Positions 52,330 through 61,019 are shown, counted from the stretch's first letter. The stretch: DNA of 64,000 nucleotides from Zeimonas sp003577305 (GCA_030263385.1 SZOX01000003.1:124001-188000), one strand, 5' to 3'. Program-made: numbers and translations. The notes: a model not told the origin generated them from the letters alone.

Positions 52330-52886
52330 TGACAGCGGCGCCGGGCTGGATCGCCGGCGCCCGGCGCGTGCCTTCGCCGAACTTCGATGCGCGCCCCGCC
52401 GGCGCGACGATCGATCTGGTCGTGACGCACTACATCAGCCTGCCGCCGGGATGCTTCCGGGGCGACGCGATCGAGCGGCTGTTCACCAATCGACTCGTCG
52501 CTCGTGCCGACCCGTCGTTCGAGGCGCTGCGCGGCCTGCGCGTCTCCACGCACTTCCTGATCCGGCGCCGCGGCCAGTTGCTGCAGTTCGTCGCCACCGA
52601 CGACCGTGCATGGCACGCGGGCGCATCGCGCTTCATGGATCGCGAGCGCTGCAACGATTTCTCGATCGGCATCGAGTTCGAGGGCGACGGCGAGCACCGT
52701 TTCACCGAGTCGCAATATCGCCGATTCGCGACGCTGCTCGCGCGGCTGCGCGAGCGCCATCCGTTGCGCTGGATCGCCGGGCATGGCGACATCGCACCGG
52801 GGCGCAAGAACGATCCGGGGCCGTTCTTCGACTGGGAGCGCGTGCTGGCGCTGCCCGAGGCCCGGGGACTCGTGCGACCGTACTGA
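52329..52886 (+). CDS. ampD: 1,6-anhydro-N-acetylmuramyl-L-alanine amidase AmpD
   Basis: 185 residues from GTG 52329. It is a cytoplasmic zinc amidase that removes the peptide from anhydro-muropeptides in cell-wall recycling. All the key residues sit almost exactly at the E. coli AmpD numbers: H34 (THYISLPPG), E116 (IGIEFEG), H152 and D162 (GHGDIAPGRKNDPG). Loss of AmpD in other bacteria raises AmpC beta-lactamase. It ends the coupled ccsA-PP0621-pilS-pilR-ampD series. Confidence 0.95.
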   Translation: MTAAPGWIAGARRVPSPNFDARPAGATIDLVVTHYISLPPGCFRGDAIERLFTNRLVARADPSFEALRGLRVSTHFLIRRRGQLLQFVATDDRAWHAGASRFMDRERCNDFSIGIEFEGDGEHRFTESQYRRFATLLARLRERHPLRWIAGHGDIAPGRKNDPGPFFDWERVLALPEARGLVRPY

Positions 52887-53068
52887 CGCTGGCTTCTCGT
52901 ACGCCGCGCGAAGGCCTGCGCGGTTGGCGATTCTGGCCCCGATGCACGCGGCCGAACGCCGTTCGGCAATGCAACTTGACAGCCGTTCCTGAACGTGCTC
53001 GTCGAAGCGATGTGTTGCGTTAACGCCAACAAAATATCGCCCGAGTCAAGCCGAATGTCGCCAGATTG

Positions 53069-53097
53069 TTGCAAGCAATCAACATGGGCCGTAAGAT
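53069..53097 (+). promoter_or_regulatory. Putative sigma70 promoter in the ampD-histone gap
   Basis: TTGCAA (53069-53074), 17-bp spacer, TAAGAT (53092-53097). Transcription from about 53104 would run into the nested hairpin at 53121 and could end at the terminator at 53449-53478. It lies in a stretch less GC-rich than its surroundings. The 733 bp from 52887 to 53619 hold no recognised gene; before 53069 I see nothing. Confidence 0.45.
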
Positions 53098-53170
53098 CGC
53101 GCTTGTGAATAACAGTGGGATCTCGCGGCAATACAGGTAGTTACCTGCAGTTATTGAAGCGAGACATCAG

Positions 53171-53332
53171 ATGCTGTCCTGGGACAAACCGATCTCCGCC
53201 GCACCGGCCCGGCCGGTGCCAGCCAGAACTCCGGACCTTCCGGTCGATGCTGCATCTGCACCGACCCTCGCGGAAATCGTCCTCGCGCCGGCCGCGCGCT
53301 CGCCCGGGATCGACGAGATCGGGCGGCCATGA
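53171..53332 (+). CDS. Possible 53-residue ORF, resembling an NrdB N-terminus
   Basis: ATG 53171 to TGA 53330-53332 encodes MLSWDKPISAAP... with normal codon bias for this genome (mostly G/C in third position). It is alanine- and proline-rich, with no membrane segment, and starts only 6 nt after the leader hairpin; the Shine-Dalgarno is weak. From memory, class Ia ribonucleotide reductase beta subunits of betaproteobacteria begin with MLxWD and a similar Ala/Pro-rich stretch, and nrdAB normally lies between ampD and the histone gene in that group. It could be a truncated remnant or a real small protein. Confidence 0.3.
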   Translation: MLSWDKPISAAPARPVPARTPDLPVDAASAPTLAEIVLAPAARSPGIDEIGRP

Positions 53333-53448
53333 GACAGGATCCGAATTGAGGTCGATCGCAGAAACCAGGGACGTGCAGTCGGCGACGACGATACGGCACC
53401 CGTTGTCCGCGGGGCTTTCTTCCCCGCAGCGGATCGACTTCGCAACAG

Positions 53449-53478
53449 CGCCGAGCCTTCGGGACCGGCGTTTTTTTT
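53449..53478 (+). terminator. Rho-independent terminator with UUCG tetraloop
   Basis: CGCCG (53449-53453) pairs with CGGCG (53466-53470); an internal AG/AC mismatch and CC-TTCG-GG complete the hairpin, followed by eight T (53471-53478). It is one of the clearest intrinsic terminators in the window, although no recognised gene lies upstream of it on this strand for 560 bp. Confidence 0.85.
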
Positions 53479-53619
53479 GCGCCGAATTCATTAGCGCAGG
53501 AACGGCAACGCGCTTGCACCAGGTTCTTGCGCCGATGAATAGCTCGTACCGAACCTGCCTTCGGGCAGCCGGGCACGGGTTTCCACCATCGCAACATCCC
53601 TGAGCAAAGGAGATCCCTC

Positions 53620-54081
53620 ATGGCAACTGCCAGGAAAGCCGCGAAGAAAGCGGTGAAGAAGGCCGCCGCGAAGAAGCCCGCCGCGAAGAAAGCGGTGAAG
53701 AAGGCCGCCGCGAAGAAGCCCGCCGCGAAGAAAGCGGTGAAGAAGGCCGCCGCGAAGAGGCCTGCCGCGAAGAAAGCGGTGAAGAAGGCCGCTGCGAAGA
53801 AGCCTGCCGCGAAGAAAGCGGTGAAGAAGGCCGCGAAGAGGCCTGCCGCGAAGAAAGCGGTGAAGAAGGCCGCCGCGAAGAAGCCCGCCGCGAAGAAAGC
53901 GGTGAAGAAGGCCGCGAAGAAACCTGCCGCGAAGAAAGCGGTGAAGAAGCCTGCCGCGAAGAAAGCGGCCAGGAAGAAAGCGGCCAAGAAGCCGGCTGCT
54001 GCCAAGCCTGCGCCTGCGCCGGCGGCCAAACCGCTGAACCCGGCCGCTGCGTGGCCGTTCCCGACCGGCAGCCGCCCGTAA
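53620..54081 (+). CDS. Histone H1-like lysine/alanine-rich nucleoid protein
   Basis: 153 residues, almost entirely repeats of a 14-residue unit (AAKKAVKKAAAKKP, about eight copies, some shortened or with Arg). It then ends in the non-repetitive tail LNPAAAWPFPTGSRP, which is typical of Burkholderiales H1-like proteins. It binds DNA by charge and should compact the nucleoid. A strong Shine-Dalgarno (AAAGGAGA) precedes ATG 53620, and its leader has a UUCG hairpin at 53555-53568. The 42-bp DNA repeats make copy-number change by slippage likely. It is followed by a strong terminator. Confidence 0.93.
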   Translation: MATARKAAKKAVKKAAAKKPAAKKAVKKAAAKKPAAKKAVKKAAAKRPAAKKAVKKAAAKKPAAKKAVKKAAKRPAAKKAVKKAAAKKPAAKKAVKKAAKKPAAKKAVKKPAAKKAARKKAAKKPAAAKPAPAPAAKPLNPAAAWPFPTGSRP

Positions 54082-54141
54082 GCCTTCGCGCTTGCGCCGC
54101 GCGCGGCGCCGCCGCCATGGGGCGGCGCCGCGGCCGAACCG

Positions 54142-54182
54142 GAATCCCGCGTGCGCCGGGCAGGCGCCGCGGGATTCTTTTT
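54142..54182 (+). terminator. Rho-independent terminator after the histone-like gene
   Basis: The stem GAATCCCGC / GCGGGATTC (54142-54150, 54169-54177) is extended by GCGCC / GGCGC inside, followed by five T (54178-54182). It ends the histone-like gene transcript and lies just before yggT. Confidence 0.88.
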
Positions 54183-54220
54183 CCTGTGCGAGAATCCTCC
54201 GCGATTCCCGATCGGACCCC

Positions 54221-54793
54221 ATGCACCAGGCACTCTGGCTCCTGCTCGAAACGCTCGGCAGCCTGCTCGCGACAGCGTGCGTGCTGCGCGCATACCTGAG
54301 CTGGCTCGGGCTCGGTCCGCGCAACCAGGTTGCGCAGTTCGTCATCGCGATCACCGAATGGATCGTCCGCCCGTTGCGCGGAATGCTGCCGGCTGCCCGC
54401 AAGGGGCCGCGCGGCATCGACTGGGCGAGCCTCGCAGCGGCGCTGCTGCTGGCGATCGTGCTGGCGGCGGCCTGGGTCATGATCTTCGGGCGGGGTCGCA
54501 CGCCGGCCTTCGGCGCGGTCGTGCTGCTTGCGCTGGTATGGCTGGTCGAGTGGTCGCTGTGGCTGCTCACCGCACTGGTGCTGCTGCTGGCGGTGCTGTC
54601 CTGGGTCAACCCCCACGCGCCGATCGCGCCGACGATCGATGCGCTGACGCAGCCGTTCCTCTCCCCGATCCGCCGCGTGGTGCCGCTGATCGGCGGCGTC
54701 GACCTGTCGCCGCTGGTGCTGATCCTGTTGTTGCAGATGCTGCTCACCATGCTCAAGTCGGTCGCGCCGTCGTTCGTCGCGATTGGCGCCTGA
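54221..54793 (+). CDS. YggT family membrane protein
   Basis: 190-residue inner-membrane protein made of two YggT repeats, each with two helices flanking the conserved LxxWxxxNPxxP-type segment. These appear as AYLSWLGLGPRNQVAQFVIAITEWIVRPLRG and VLSWVNPHAPIAPTIDALTQPFLSPIRR. The exact role is unclear; relatives are linked to osmotic stress, cell division or chloroplast/cyanobacterial nucleoid organisation. It is followed 41 bp later by a yggU-like gene, the same pair as in E. coli. Confidence 0.9.
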   Translation: MHQALWLLLETLGSLLATACVLRAYLSWLGLGPRNQVAQFVIAITEWIVRPLRGMLPAARKGPRGIDWASLAAALLLAIVLAAAWVMIFGRGRTPAFGAVVLLALVWLVEWSLWLLTALVLLLAVLSWVNPHAPIAPTIDALTQPFLSPIRRVVPLIGGVDLSPLVLILLLQMLLTMLKSVAPSFVAIGA

Positions 54794-54834
54794 GAACCTG
54801 TGAAGCAATCATCCGCCCGGCTGCCGGTCCCCGC

Positions 54835-55152
54835 GTGCCGTCACCGCTTCCCCGCTGGCTGAACGGCGCGCCGGGCGCGTGGCGAATCCGCGTCGCCGCA
54901 CAGCCCGGCGCGGCGCGCGCCGAGGTCGTCGGCGAGCACGACGGGTGCCTGAAGCTGCGGGTCACGTCGCCTGCTACCGGGGGCCGCGCCAACGATGCGA
55001 TCGTGCGGTTGCTGGCCGAACGACTGGGCGTGCCGGTGCGCTCGGTGAGGCTGGTCGCGGGGCAGTCCGCGCGCCGCAAGCTGGTCGAAGTGGCGGCTCC
55101 GTTCGAAGCAGGTGCACTCGAGGCGCTGCTCTACCAGGGCGCGCGGCCGTAG
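54835..55152 (+). CDS. DUF167/YggU family protein
   Basis: 105 residues from GTG 54835, matching the UPF0235/DUF167 fold: RIRVAAQPGAARAEVVGEHDGCLKLRVTSPATGGRANDAIVRLLAERLGVPVRSVRLVAGQSARRKLVEV. It is a small soluble protein of unknown function, commonly adjacent to yggT. Its last 22 bp overlap the 3' end of the convergent PfkB-family gene. Confidence 0.9.
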   Translation: MPSPLPRWLNGAPGAWRIRVAAQPGAARAEVVGEHDGCLKLRVTSPATGGRANDAIVRLLAERLGVPVRSVRLVAGQSARRKLVEVAAPFEAGALEALLYQGARP

Positions 55153-56084
55153 GCCTGCACGCAGCGGCGCGCGACCTCGTCGCGATCGATGCGGTGATTC
55201 TGTGGCCCCTGGTGCTCGATCTTGATCGCGCCCATCACGCTGCCCAGGCGCGCGGCGTCGACCCAGTCCGCGCCGTTGGCGAGCGCGAACAGCACTCCCC
55301 CGCGATAGGCGTCGCCGCAACCGGTCGGATCGACCGCACGCGAGATCGTCGCCGGAGGCACTTCGGTGATGCGCCCCGGCTCGTAGACGCGCGAGCCGTG
55401 CGCCCCGCGGGTGACGATCAGCGCCCGCACGCGCTCGGCGATCTGCGGTTCGCTCCAGCCGGTGCGCTCGACGAGCAGCGATGCCTCGTAGTCGTTGACC
55501 GCGACGGCGGTGGCGCTCGAGACGAAGGCGCGCAGCGCCTCGCCGTCGAACATCGGCAGCCCCTGGCCGGGATCGAAGATCCAGGGCACGCCCGCCTCGG
55601 TGAACTCGCGTGCATGCTGCAGCATCGCGTCGCGTCCGTTGGGCGCCACGATGCCGAATGCGGCCGGTTCGCCGGCGCGCTGCGCGCTCGCCGCCGACAC
55701 CGCGTGCGCGTCGCTCATCGCTCCAGGATGGAAGGCGATGAGCTGGTTGTCCGAGAGGTCGGTGGTGATGAACGCCTGCGCGGTGTACTGCTCATCGAGC
55801 TTGCGCACCTGCGAGACGTCGATGCCGAGCGAGGCGAGACGCGCGAGGTAGTCGCCGCCGTCGCGGCCGATCGTGGCGAGCACCACCGCGTTGCCGCCGA
55901 GCCCGTTCAGGTTGTACGCGATGTTGGCGGCGCAGCCGCCGTATTCGCGCTTGAGCTTCGGCGCCAGGAAGGAGACGTTGAGCATGTGCACCCGGTCGGG
56001 CAGGATGTGATCCTTGAAGTGACCTTCGAACACCATGATCGTGTCGTAGGCGACCGAACCGCTGATCAGCACGCGTCGTGACAT
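55131..56084 (-). CDS. PfkB-family carbohydrate/nucleoside kinase
   Basis: 317-residue ribokinase-fold kinase. The N-terminus MSRRVLISGSVAYDTIMVFEGHFKDHILPDRVH and GGCAANIAYNLNGLG are typical of the adenosine-kinase-like branch. The catalytic motif is DPTGCGDAYRGG, with the Asp base. The substrate may be adenosine or a sugar; sequence alone does not decide. It is located between DUF3426 and yggU genes, as in other Burkholderiales. Confidence 0.87.
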   Translation of the reverse strand: MSRRVLISGSVAYDTIMVFEGHFKDHILPDRVHMLNVSFLAPKLKREYGGCAANIAYNLNGLGGNAVVLATIGRDGGDYLARLASLGIDVSQVRKLDEQYTAQAFITTDLSDNQLIAFHPGAMSDAHAVSAASAQRAGEPAAFGIVAPNGRDAMLQHAREFTEAGVPWIFDPGQGLPMFDGEALRAFVSSATAVAVNDYEASLLVERTGWSEPQIAERVRALIVTRGAHGSRVYEPGRITEVPPATISRAVDPTGCGDAYRGGVLFALANGADWVDAARLGSVMGAIKIEHQGPQNHRIDRDEVARRCVQAYGRAPW

Positions 56085-56098
56085 CGTGACTCCCGGGG

Positions 56099-57712
56099 TT
56101 ATGGATAGAAGAGGACGACCGAGTAGCCGGCCGGTTGAAGGTCATCGGCCTCGAGCGCGAGCCGCAGCGGCCATTCTGCGCGTGGCGGCAATCCGTCGCC
56201 GCCGTGCGACTCGCGCAGGTAATCGTCGGGGCCCAGCACTTTTCGAACCAGCACGCGGTTGCCCGCGTCGGTGAGCGTGAGCTGCATCGACGGCCAGCTC
56301 ACCGTGTAGTCGGCGCGGTTGCGCAGCAACGCCGACATCGCCAGCACGCCGGGCGCGGCCGAGGCCTGCAGTTCGAACGACTCGATCGTGAGCGAACCGA
56401 GGTCGCGGGGCAGGCCGATGTCCAGTCCGAAGGGAGCCAGGATCGACGACAGCGCGGGGGCGAGGGCGGGCACGCGCGCGGCGATCATCGAGCGCTGCCC
56501 GATCGTCCACTGCGCGCCCAGCAGCAGCGCCAGCAACACCACGCCGGCCAGCGCGAACGGCCCGTGCCGGTCGATGAAGCCGATTCCGCGGCGTGCCGAA
56601 GAGAAGTAGTCGATCGCCGATTCGTCTTCTTCCTCGCCCGGCCCGGTTGCGACCGCAGCGACGGCCGGTGCCGCAAGGCGCGAAGCGCCAGGGCCGAAGC
56701 GGTCGCGGTCGTGATCGGGAACCGCGGGTTCGCGCCCGTCGCGAGCTTCCTGCGGACGCGTTTCGTCGAAGCCCATGCTCCGAAAGTCGGAGCGCAGTCC
56801 GTCGCGGACATCCTCGGCAGTCCCGCCGTGGATCTCGTCGTGTGCGCCGAAGCGGATCCCGTCGCGACCGATCCGGTCTTCGGCGTCGATCTCCGGGAAG
56901 CCGGGGGGTGTCGTTGCGGTGAGCGACTCGACCTGCGCCTCCTCGATGTCCACCGGTTCAACGGTTTGCGTTGTCCAGGCGACGATCTCGTCGATCGCGT
57001 GGTCGCCCGTGCGCCATGGATCGGGCGCCCCGGTGGCGGGAATGGCTGCGTCTGTGTCGGCGCCGCCGTCCCGGCCTTCGCCGTTGCCTTCACTGGCCTC
57101 GTCGTCGATGTCCTCGGCGATCCCTTCGGCATTCGCTTCGGCAAGGCCGATCGCGGCATCGACCTCGTGCTCCGCCGGGCCGTGGAGCGCGTCGACCGGC
57201 GTCATCGACTCCAGCATGCCGATCCCGGTTGCCGGTGTTCTGCTGGTCGCCGATTCGTCCGCTGCAGCTTCGTCCGGCGTGGCTTCATCCGACAAGGCTT
57301 CGTCCGGCGCAGCCACATCCGCCGCAGCTTCGTCCGGCGCGGCTTCGTCCGCGACGGCGTCCTCCGCACGCGTTTCGGCTGCGACGGTGTCGTCGCTGGC
57401 TGGTCCGGGCGATTGCGCATCGGGCTCCGACACCGGCGGCTGCATCCCTGCCGGGGAAGCGGCGGGCGGCGTGGCGAGGATCGTCTCCGGCAGGAAGAAC
57501 GCGGTCTGCAGCGCGTCGTCCGCTGGACGTGTCGTCGCCGCCGAAGCGGCGTGGCGCGCCGGCTTCGACTCGTCGACGTAGCGCAGGAAGTCGATCCCCG
57601 AGAACACGTGCTGGCAGGCGCCGCAGCGCACCAGGCCGCGGCGCAGCTTCAGCTGGTCGGGCACCACCTTGAAGCTGGTCTTGCACTGGGGGCAGGTGGT
57701 CGCGAGGGCCAT
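56099..57712 (-). CDS. Zinc-ribbon membrane protein with DUF3426
   Basis: 537 residues. The N-terminal MJ0042-type zinc ribbon (TTCPQCKTSFKV...VRCGACQHVF) spans about 5-37. It is followed by a long, acidic, low-complexity region (about 60-355) with imperfect DEAAP/DEAAAD repeats at about 118-152, one transmembrane helix (FALAGVVLLALLLGAQW, about 376-392), and a periplasmic DUF3426 domain with an immunoglobulin-like pattern ending GYSVVLFYP. The function is unknown. The family is conserved downstream of prmA in betaproteobacteria; the disordered region is unusually long here. Confidence 0.88.
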   Translation of the reverse strand: MALATTCPQCKTSFKVVPDQLKLRRGLVRCGACQHVFSGIDFLRYVDESKPARHAASAATTRPADDALQTAFFLPETILATPPAASPAGMQPPVSEPDAQSPGPASDDTVAAETRAEDAVADEAAPDEAAADVAAPDEALSDEATPDEAAADESATSRTPATGIGMLESMTPVDALHGPAEHEVDAAIGLAEANAEGIAEDIDDEASEGNGEGRDGGADTDAAIPATGAPDPWRTGDHAIDEIVAWTTQTVEPVDIEEAQVESLTATTPPGFPEIDAEDRIGRDGIRFGAHDEIHGGTAEDVRDGLRSDFRSMGFDETRPQEARDGREPAVPDHDRDRFGPGASRLAAPAVAAVATGPGEEEDESAIDYFSSARRGIGFIDRHGPFALAGVVLLALLLGAQWTIGQRSMIAARVPALAPALSSILAPFGLDIGLPRDLGSLTIESFELQASAAPGVLAMSALLRNRADYTVSWPSMQLTLTDAGNRVLVRKVLGPDDYLRESHGGDGLPPRAEWPLRLALEADDLQPAGYSVVLFYP

Positions 57713-57766
57713 CGGACTCGGTGAATCAGCGGGAAGTTCGCGCGATGTTCGCGCTTGCCGCCCCGA

Positions 57767-58684
57767 TCATGACCGGCGCGCTCCGGCCAGACAAGTCCAG
57801 CCCTCGAGCGAGCGCCAGTCCCGCAGCGCGATCTCGGGGTAGCAGGCGGCGATTTCCGGGGCCTGCCGATCGAGCAGCCCGGCGAGCACCAGCCGTCCGC
57901 CCGGCGCGACCAGCGCGGACAGCAGCGGCGCGAGGAGGCGCAGCGGGTTCGCGAGTATGTTGGCGACGACGACGTCGGCCGCATCGGGGAGCGGATCGCC
58001 GGGCGCGCGAACGTCCAGCGACACCGCGTTGACCGCCGCGTTTCGCCGTGCGCTCGCGAGCGCCTGCGGATCGATGTCGATCGCGCAGACGCTGGCCGCG
58101 CCGAGCCGCGCAGCCGCGATCGCGAGAATGCCCGAGCCGCACCCGTAGTCGATCACGCGCTCGCCACCGCGCAGGTGCTCGTCGAGCCATTCGAGGCAGA
58201 GCCGCGTCGTAGGATGGCTGCCGGTGCCGAATGCGAGGCCCGGATCGAGCACGATCGCGTGCCGGCCCTCGACCAATGGCGGTGGCGCGCCGCTCTCGTG
58301 CCCGGCCAGGTGCCAGGACGGCGTGATCCGGAGCCTGCGCCCCACCGGGATCGGCGCGAATTGCGACTGCGTGGCCTGCACCCAGTCCTGGTCGGGCACT
58401 TCGCGCAGTTCGAAGCCGGCCGGTGCCTGGCGCGCGCCGATGGCCGCCGCGCGTGCCAGCAGCGCCGGCACATCGGCGCTCGCCGCCACCAGCGCGGACA
58501 GTCGCGTGCGTTGCCACCCGCTCGCCGGAGCCGGCTCGCCCGGCTCGCCGAACAGCGGCGTCTCGTCGCCCGAGTCGGCGTCCGCGTCTTCGGCCTGCAC
58601 CGAGGCGGCGCCGGCCTCGAGCAGTGCGTCGGACCAGGCGTCGACCGCGTCGCGTTCGACGACGAAGACGACCTCCGACCACAT
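57767..58684 (-). CDS. prmA: Ribosomal protein L11 methyltransferase
   Basis: 305-residue SAM-dependent enzyme that trimethylates L11. Start at 58684 (MWSEVVFVVERDAVDAWSDALLEAGAASVQAED). The N-terminal L11-binding domain precedes the methyltransferase domain, with FGTGSHPTTRLCLEWL, motif I VIDYGCGSGILAIAA, acidic IDIDP and the NILANPL active-site motif. It lies 25 bp downstream of accC on the same strand. Confidence 0.95.
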   Translation of the reverse strand: MWSEVVFVVERDAVDAWSDALLEAGAASVQAEDADADSGDETPLFGEPGEPAPASGWQRTRLSALVAASADVPALLARAAAIGARQAPAGFELREVPDQDWVQATQSQFAPIPVGRRLRITPSWHLAGHESGAPPPLVEGRHAIVLDPGLAFGTGSHPTTRLCLEWLDEHLRGGERVIDYGCGSGILAIAAARLGAASVCAIDIDPQALASARRNAAVNAVSLDVRAPGDPLPDAADVVVANILANPLRLLAPLLSALVAPGGRLVLAGLLDRQAPEIAACYPEIALRDWRSLEGWTCLAGARRS

Positions 58685-58709
58685 CGGGAACCTCGCCTTG
58701 CGCCGCGGC

Positions 58710-60059
58710 TCAGGCGCCGCGCAGCGCGAGCTTGCGCTCGAGGTAGTGGATCGAGGTGCCGCCGGTGACGAAGTGCGCATCGGCCAGCAGTTCGCGATGC
58801 AGCGCAAGGTTCGTCTGGATGCCGTCGACCGCCATCTCGGAGAGCGCGATGCGCATGCGGCGGATCGCCTGCTCGCGCGTGTCGCCGTAGGCGAGGACCT
58901 TGGCGATCATGGAATCGTAGTTCGGCGGCACGACGTAGTTCGTGTAGACGTGCGAGTCGACGCGGATCCCCGGGCCGCCGGGCGGGTGCCAGGCGGTGAT
59001 CCGCCCGGGCGAAGGGGTGAACTTCCAGGGATCCTCGGCGTTGATGCGGCACTCGATCGCGTGGCCCCTGATCGTGATGTCGCGCTGGCGAAAGCGCAGC
59101 TTCTCGCCCGCGGCGATGCGGATCTGTTCCTGGACGATGTCGATGCCGGTGATCAGCTCGGTGACCGGGTGCTCCACCTGCACCCGCGTGTTCATCTCGA
59201 TGAAGTAGAACTCGCCGTTTTCGAACAGGAATTCGAAGGTGCCCGCGCCGCGGTAGCCGATCTTGCGGCACGCCTCGGCGCACCGGCTTCCGATGCGGTC
59301 GAGCAGGCGCCGTGCGATGCCGGGAGCCGGTCCTTCCTCGATGATCTTCTGGTGGCGGCGTTGCATCGAGCAATCGCGTTCGCCCAGGTAGACCGCGTTG
59401 CGGTACTCGTCGGCGAGCACCTGGATCTCGATGTGGCGCGGGTTCTCGAGGAACTTCTCGAGATAGACCGTCGGGTTGTTGAACGCGGCCTGCGCCTCGG
59501 TGCGCGTCATCGTCACCGCGTTGAGCAGCGCAGCCTCGGTGTGCACCACGCGCATGCCGCGCCCGCCGCCGCCGCCGGCCGCCTTGACGATCACCGGATA
59601 GCCGACGCTGCGCGCCACGCGCAGCACTTCCTTCGGGTCTTCCGGCAGCGCCCCCTCGGAGCCCGGCACCACCGGCACGCCCGCCTTGATCATCGCGTCC
59701 TTGGCCGAGACCTTGTCGCCCATCAGGCGGATCGACTCCGGGCGCGGACCGATGAAGACGAAGCCGCTCTTCTCGACGCGCTCGGCGAAGTCGGCGTTCT
59801 CGGCCAGGAAGCCGTAGCCGGGGTGGATCGCCTCGGCGTCGCTCACCTCGGCCGCGCTGATGATCGCCGGTACGTTCAGGTAGCTGTCGCGCGACGACGG
59901 CGGACCGATGCACACCGACTCGTCGGCCAGTTTCACGTACTTGGCCTCGGTGTCGGCCTGGGAGTGCACGACCACGGTCTTGATGCCGAGTTCGCGGCAG
60001 GCCCGCTGGATGCGCAGCGCGATCTCGCCCCGGTTGGCGATCAGCAGCTTCTCGAACAT
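58710..60059 (-). CDS. accC: Acetyl-CoA carboxylase biotin carboxylase subunit
   Basis: 449-residue ATP-grasp enzyme that carboxylates biotin on AccB for fatty-acid synthesis. The N-terminus MFEKLLIANRGEIALRIQRACRELGIKTV, the ATP-binding glycine loop KAAGGGGGRGMRVV, the active site EMNTRVQVEHPVTE and the C-terminal RRMRIALSEMAVDGIQTN are all canonical. It begins 1 bp after accB ends and belongs to the aroQ-accB-accC-prmA series. Confidence 0.98.
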   Translation of the reverse strand: MFEKLLIANRGEIALRIQRACRELGIKTVVVHSQADTEAKYVKLADESVCIGPPSSRDSYLNVPAIISAAEVSDAEAIHPGYGFLAENADFAERVEKSGFVFIGPRPESIRLMGDKVSAKDAMIKAGVPVVPGSEGALPEDPKEVLRVARSVGYPVIVKAAGGGGGRGMRVVHTEAALLNAVTMTRTEAQAAFNNPTVYLEKFLENPRHIEIQVLADEYRNAVYLGERDCSMQRRHQKIIEEGPAPGIARRLLDRIGSRCAEACRKIGYRGAGTFEFLFENGEFYFIEMNTRVQVEHPVTELITGIDIVQEQIRIAAGEKLRFRQRDITIRGHAIECRINAEDPWKFTPSPGRITAWHPPGGPGIRVDSHVYTNYVVPPNYDSMIAKVLAYGDTREQAIRRMRIALSEMAVDGIQTNLALHRELLADAHFVTGGTSIHYLERKLALRGA

Positions 60060-60060
60060 G

Positions 60061-60528
<468 letters not shown>

Positions 60529-60533
60529 GGCGA

Positions 60534-61019
60534 TCAGGCTTCCTTCGGGGAGCGCCCGCTGGCCGAGGCGCCCGGGTCGCTGGCAAGCGACTCGATGGCG
60601 GCCTGCACGGCGAGGCGATAACCGGTCGCACCCAGGCCGACGATCACGCCGGCAGCCAGGTCGGACAGGTACGAGTGATGCCGGAACGGTTCACGGCGGT
60701 GGATGTTCGACAGGTGCACCTCGATGAACGGCACTGCCGTCGCTGCCAGCGCATCGCGCAGCGCCACGCTGGTGTGGGTGAATGCGGCCGGGTTGATCAC
60801 GATGAAATCGACTTTCGCGGCCTGCGCCGACTGGATCCGGTCGACGAGCGCGCCCTCGTGATTCGACTGGAAACTCTCCAGCCGGCAGCCCGCCGCCCTG
60901 GCGATTGCGGCGAGGCTCGCGTCGATCTGCTTCAGCGTGGTCGTGCCGTAGACCGCAGGCTCGCGTGCGCCGAGCAGGTTCAGGTTCGGGCCGTGGATGA
61001 CCCAGAGCAGTTTCGACAT
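60534..61019 (-). CDS. aroQ: 3-dehydroquinate dehydratase, type II
   Basis: 161-residue dodecameric shikimate-pathway enzyme. The N-terminus WVIHGPNLNLLGAREPAVYG carries the catalytic Tyr and Arg region. NPAAFTHTSVALRDAL and EVHLSNIHRREPFRHHSYLS contain the active-site His and substrate-binding residues. It heads the aroQ-accB-accC-prmA operon. The 101 bp upstream are AT-richer and contain a direct repeat (TTAGGCGAA twice, near 61036-61056); a promoter is likely but not clearly defined. Confidence 0.96.
   Translation of the reverse strand: MSKLLWVIHGPNLNLLGAREPAVYGTTTLKQIDASLAAIARAAGCRLESFQSNHEGALVDRIQSAQAAKVDFIVINPAAFTHTSVALRDALAATAVPFIEVHLSNIHRREPFRHHSYLSDLAAGVIVGLGATGYRLAVQAAIESLASDPGASASGRSPKEA

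Larger units (their letters stand above)
53104..53478 (+). ncRNA. Candidate short transcript (structured RNA and/or small mRNA)
   Basis: The region between a good candidate promoter and a strong terminator (about 375 nt). Its 5' end forms a nested hairpin: TCTCGC (53121-53126) with GCGAGA (53159-53164), CAATA (53129-53133) with TATTG (53152-53156), and CAGGT (53134-53138) with ACCTG (53143-53147). A second hairpin GCGGGG/CCCCGC lies at 53409-53427. I could not match it to tmRNA, RNase P RNA, 6S RNA or a cobalamin riboswitch. It may instead be the shortened leader of a lost operon. Confidence 0.35.

Noticed and set aside
53104..53478. tmRNA, RNase P RNA, 6S RNA or cobalamin riboswitch
   Set aside because: No tRNA-like ends with encoded CCA, no RNase P core motif, no 6S-type long closing stem, and no convincing B12 box; only a weak resemblance near 53331.
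53115..53603. 162-residue plus-strand frame in the ampD-histone gap
   Set aside because: Arg/Ser-rich composition, runs through the terminator hairpin and poly-T, and lacks a ribosome binding site; the 53171-53332 frame has better codon use.
53627..54808. Long minus-strand frames rich in Phe/Ala or Arg/Ser opposite the histone-like gene
   Set aside because: They are antisense readings of the 42-bp lysine/alanine repeats (AAG/GCC codons read as CTT/GGC), without a plausible domain or start.
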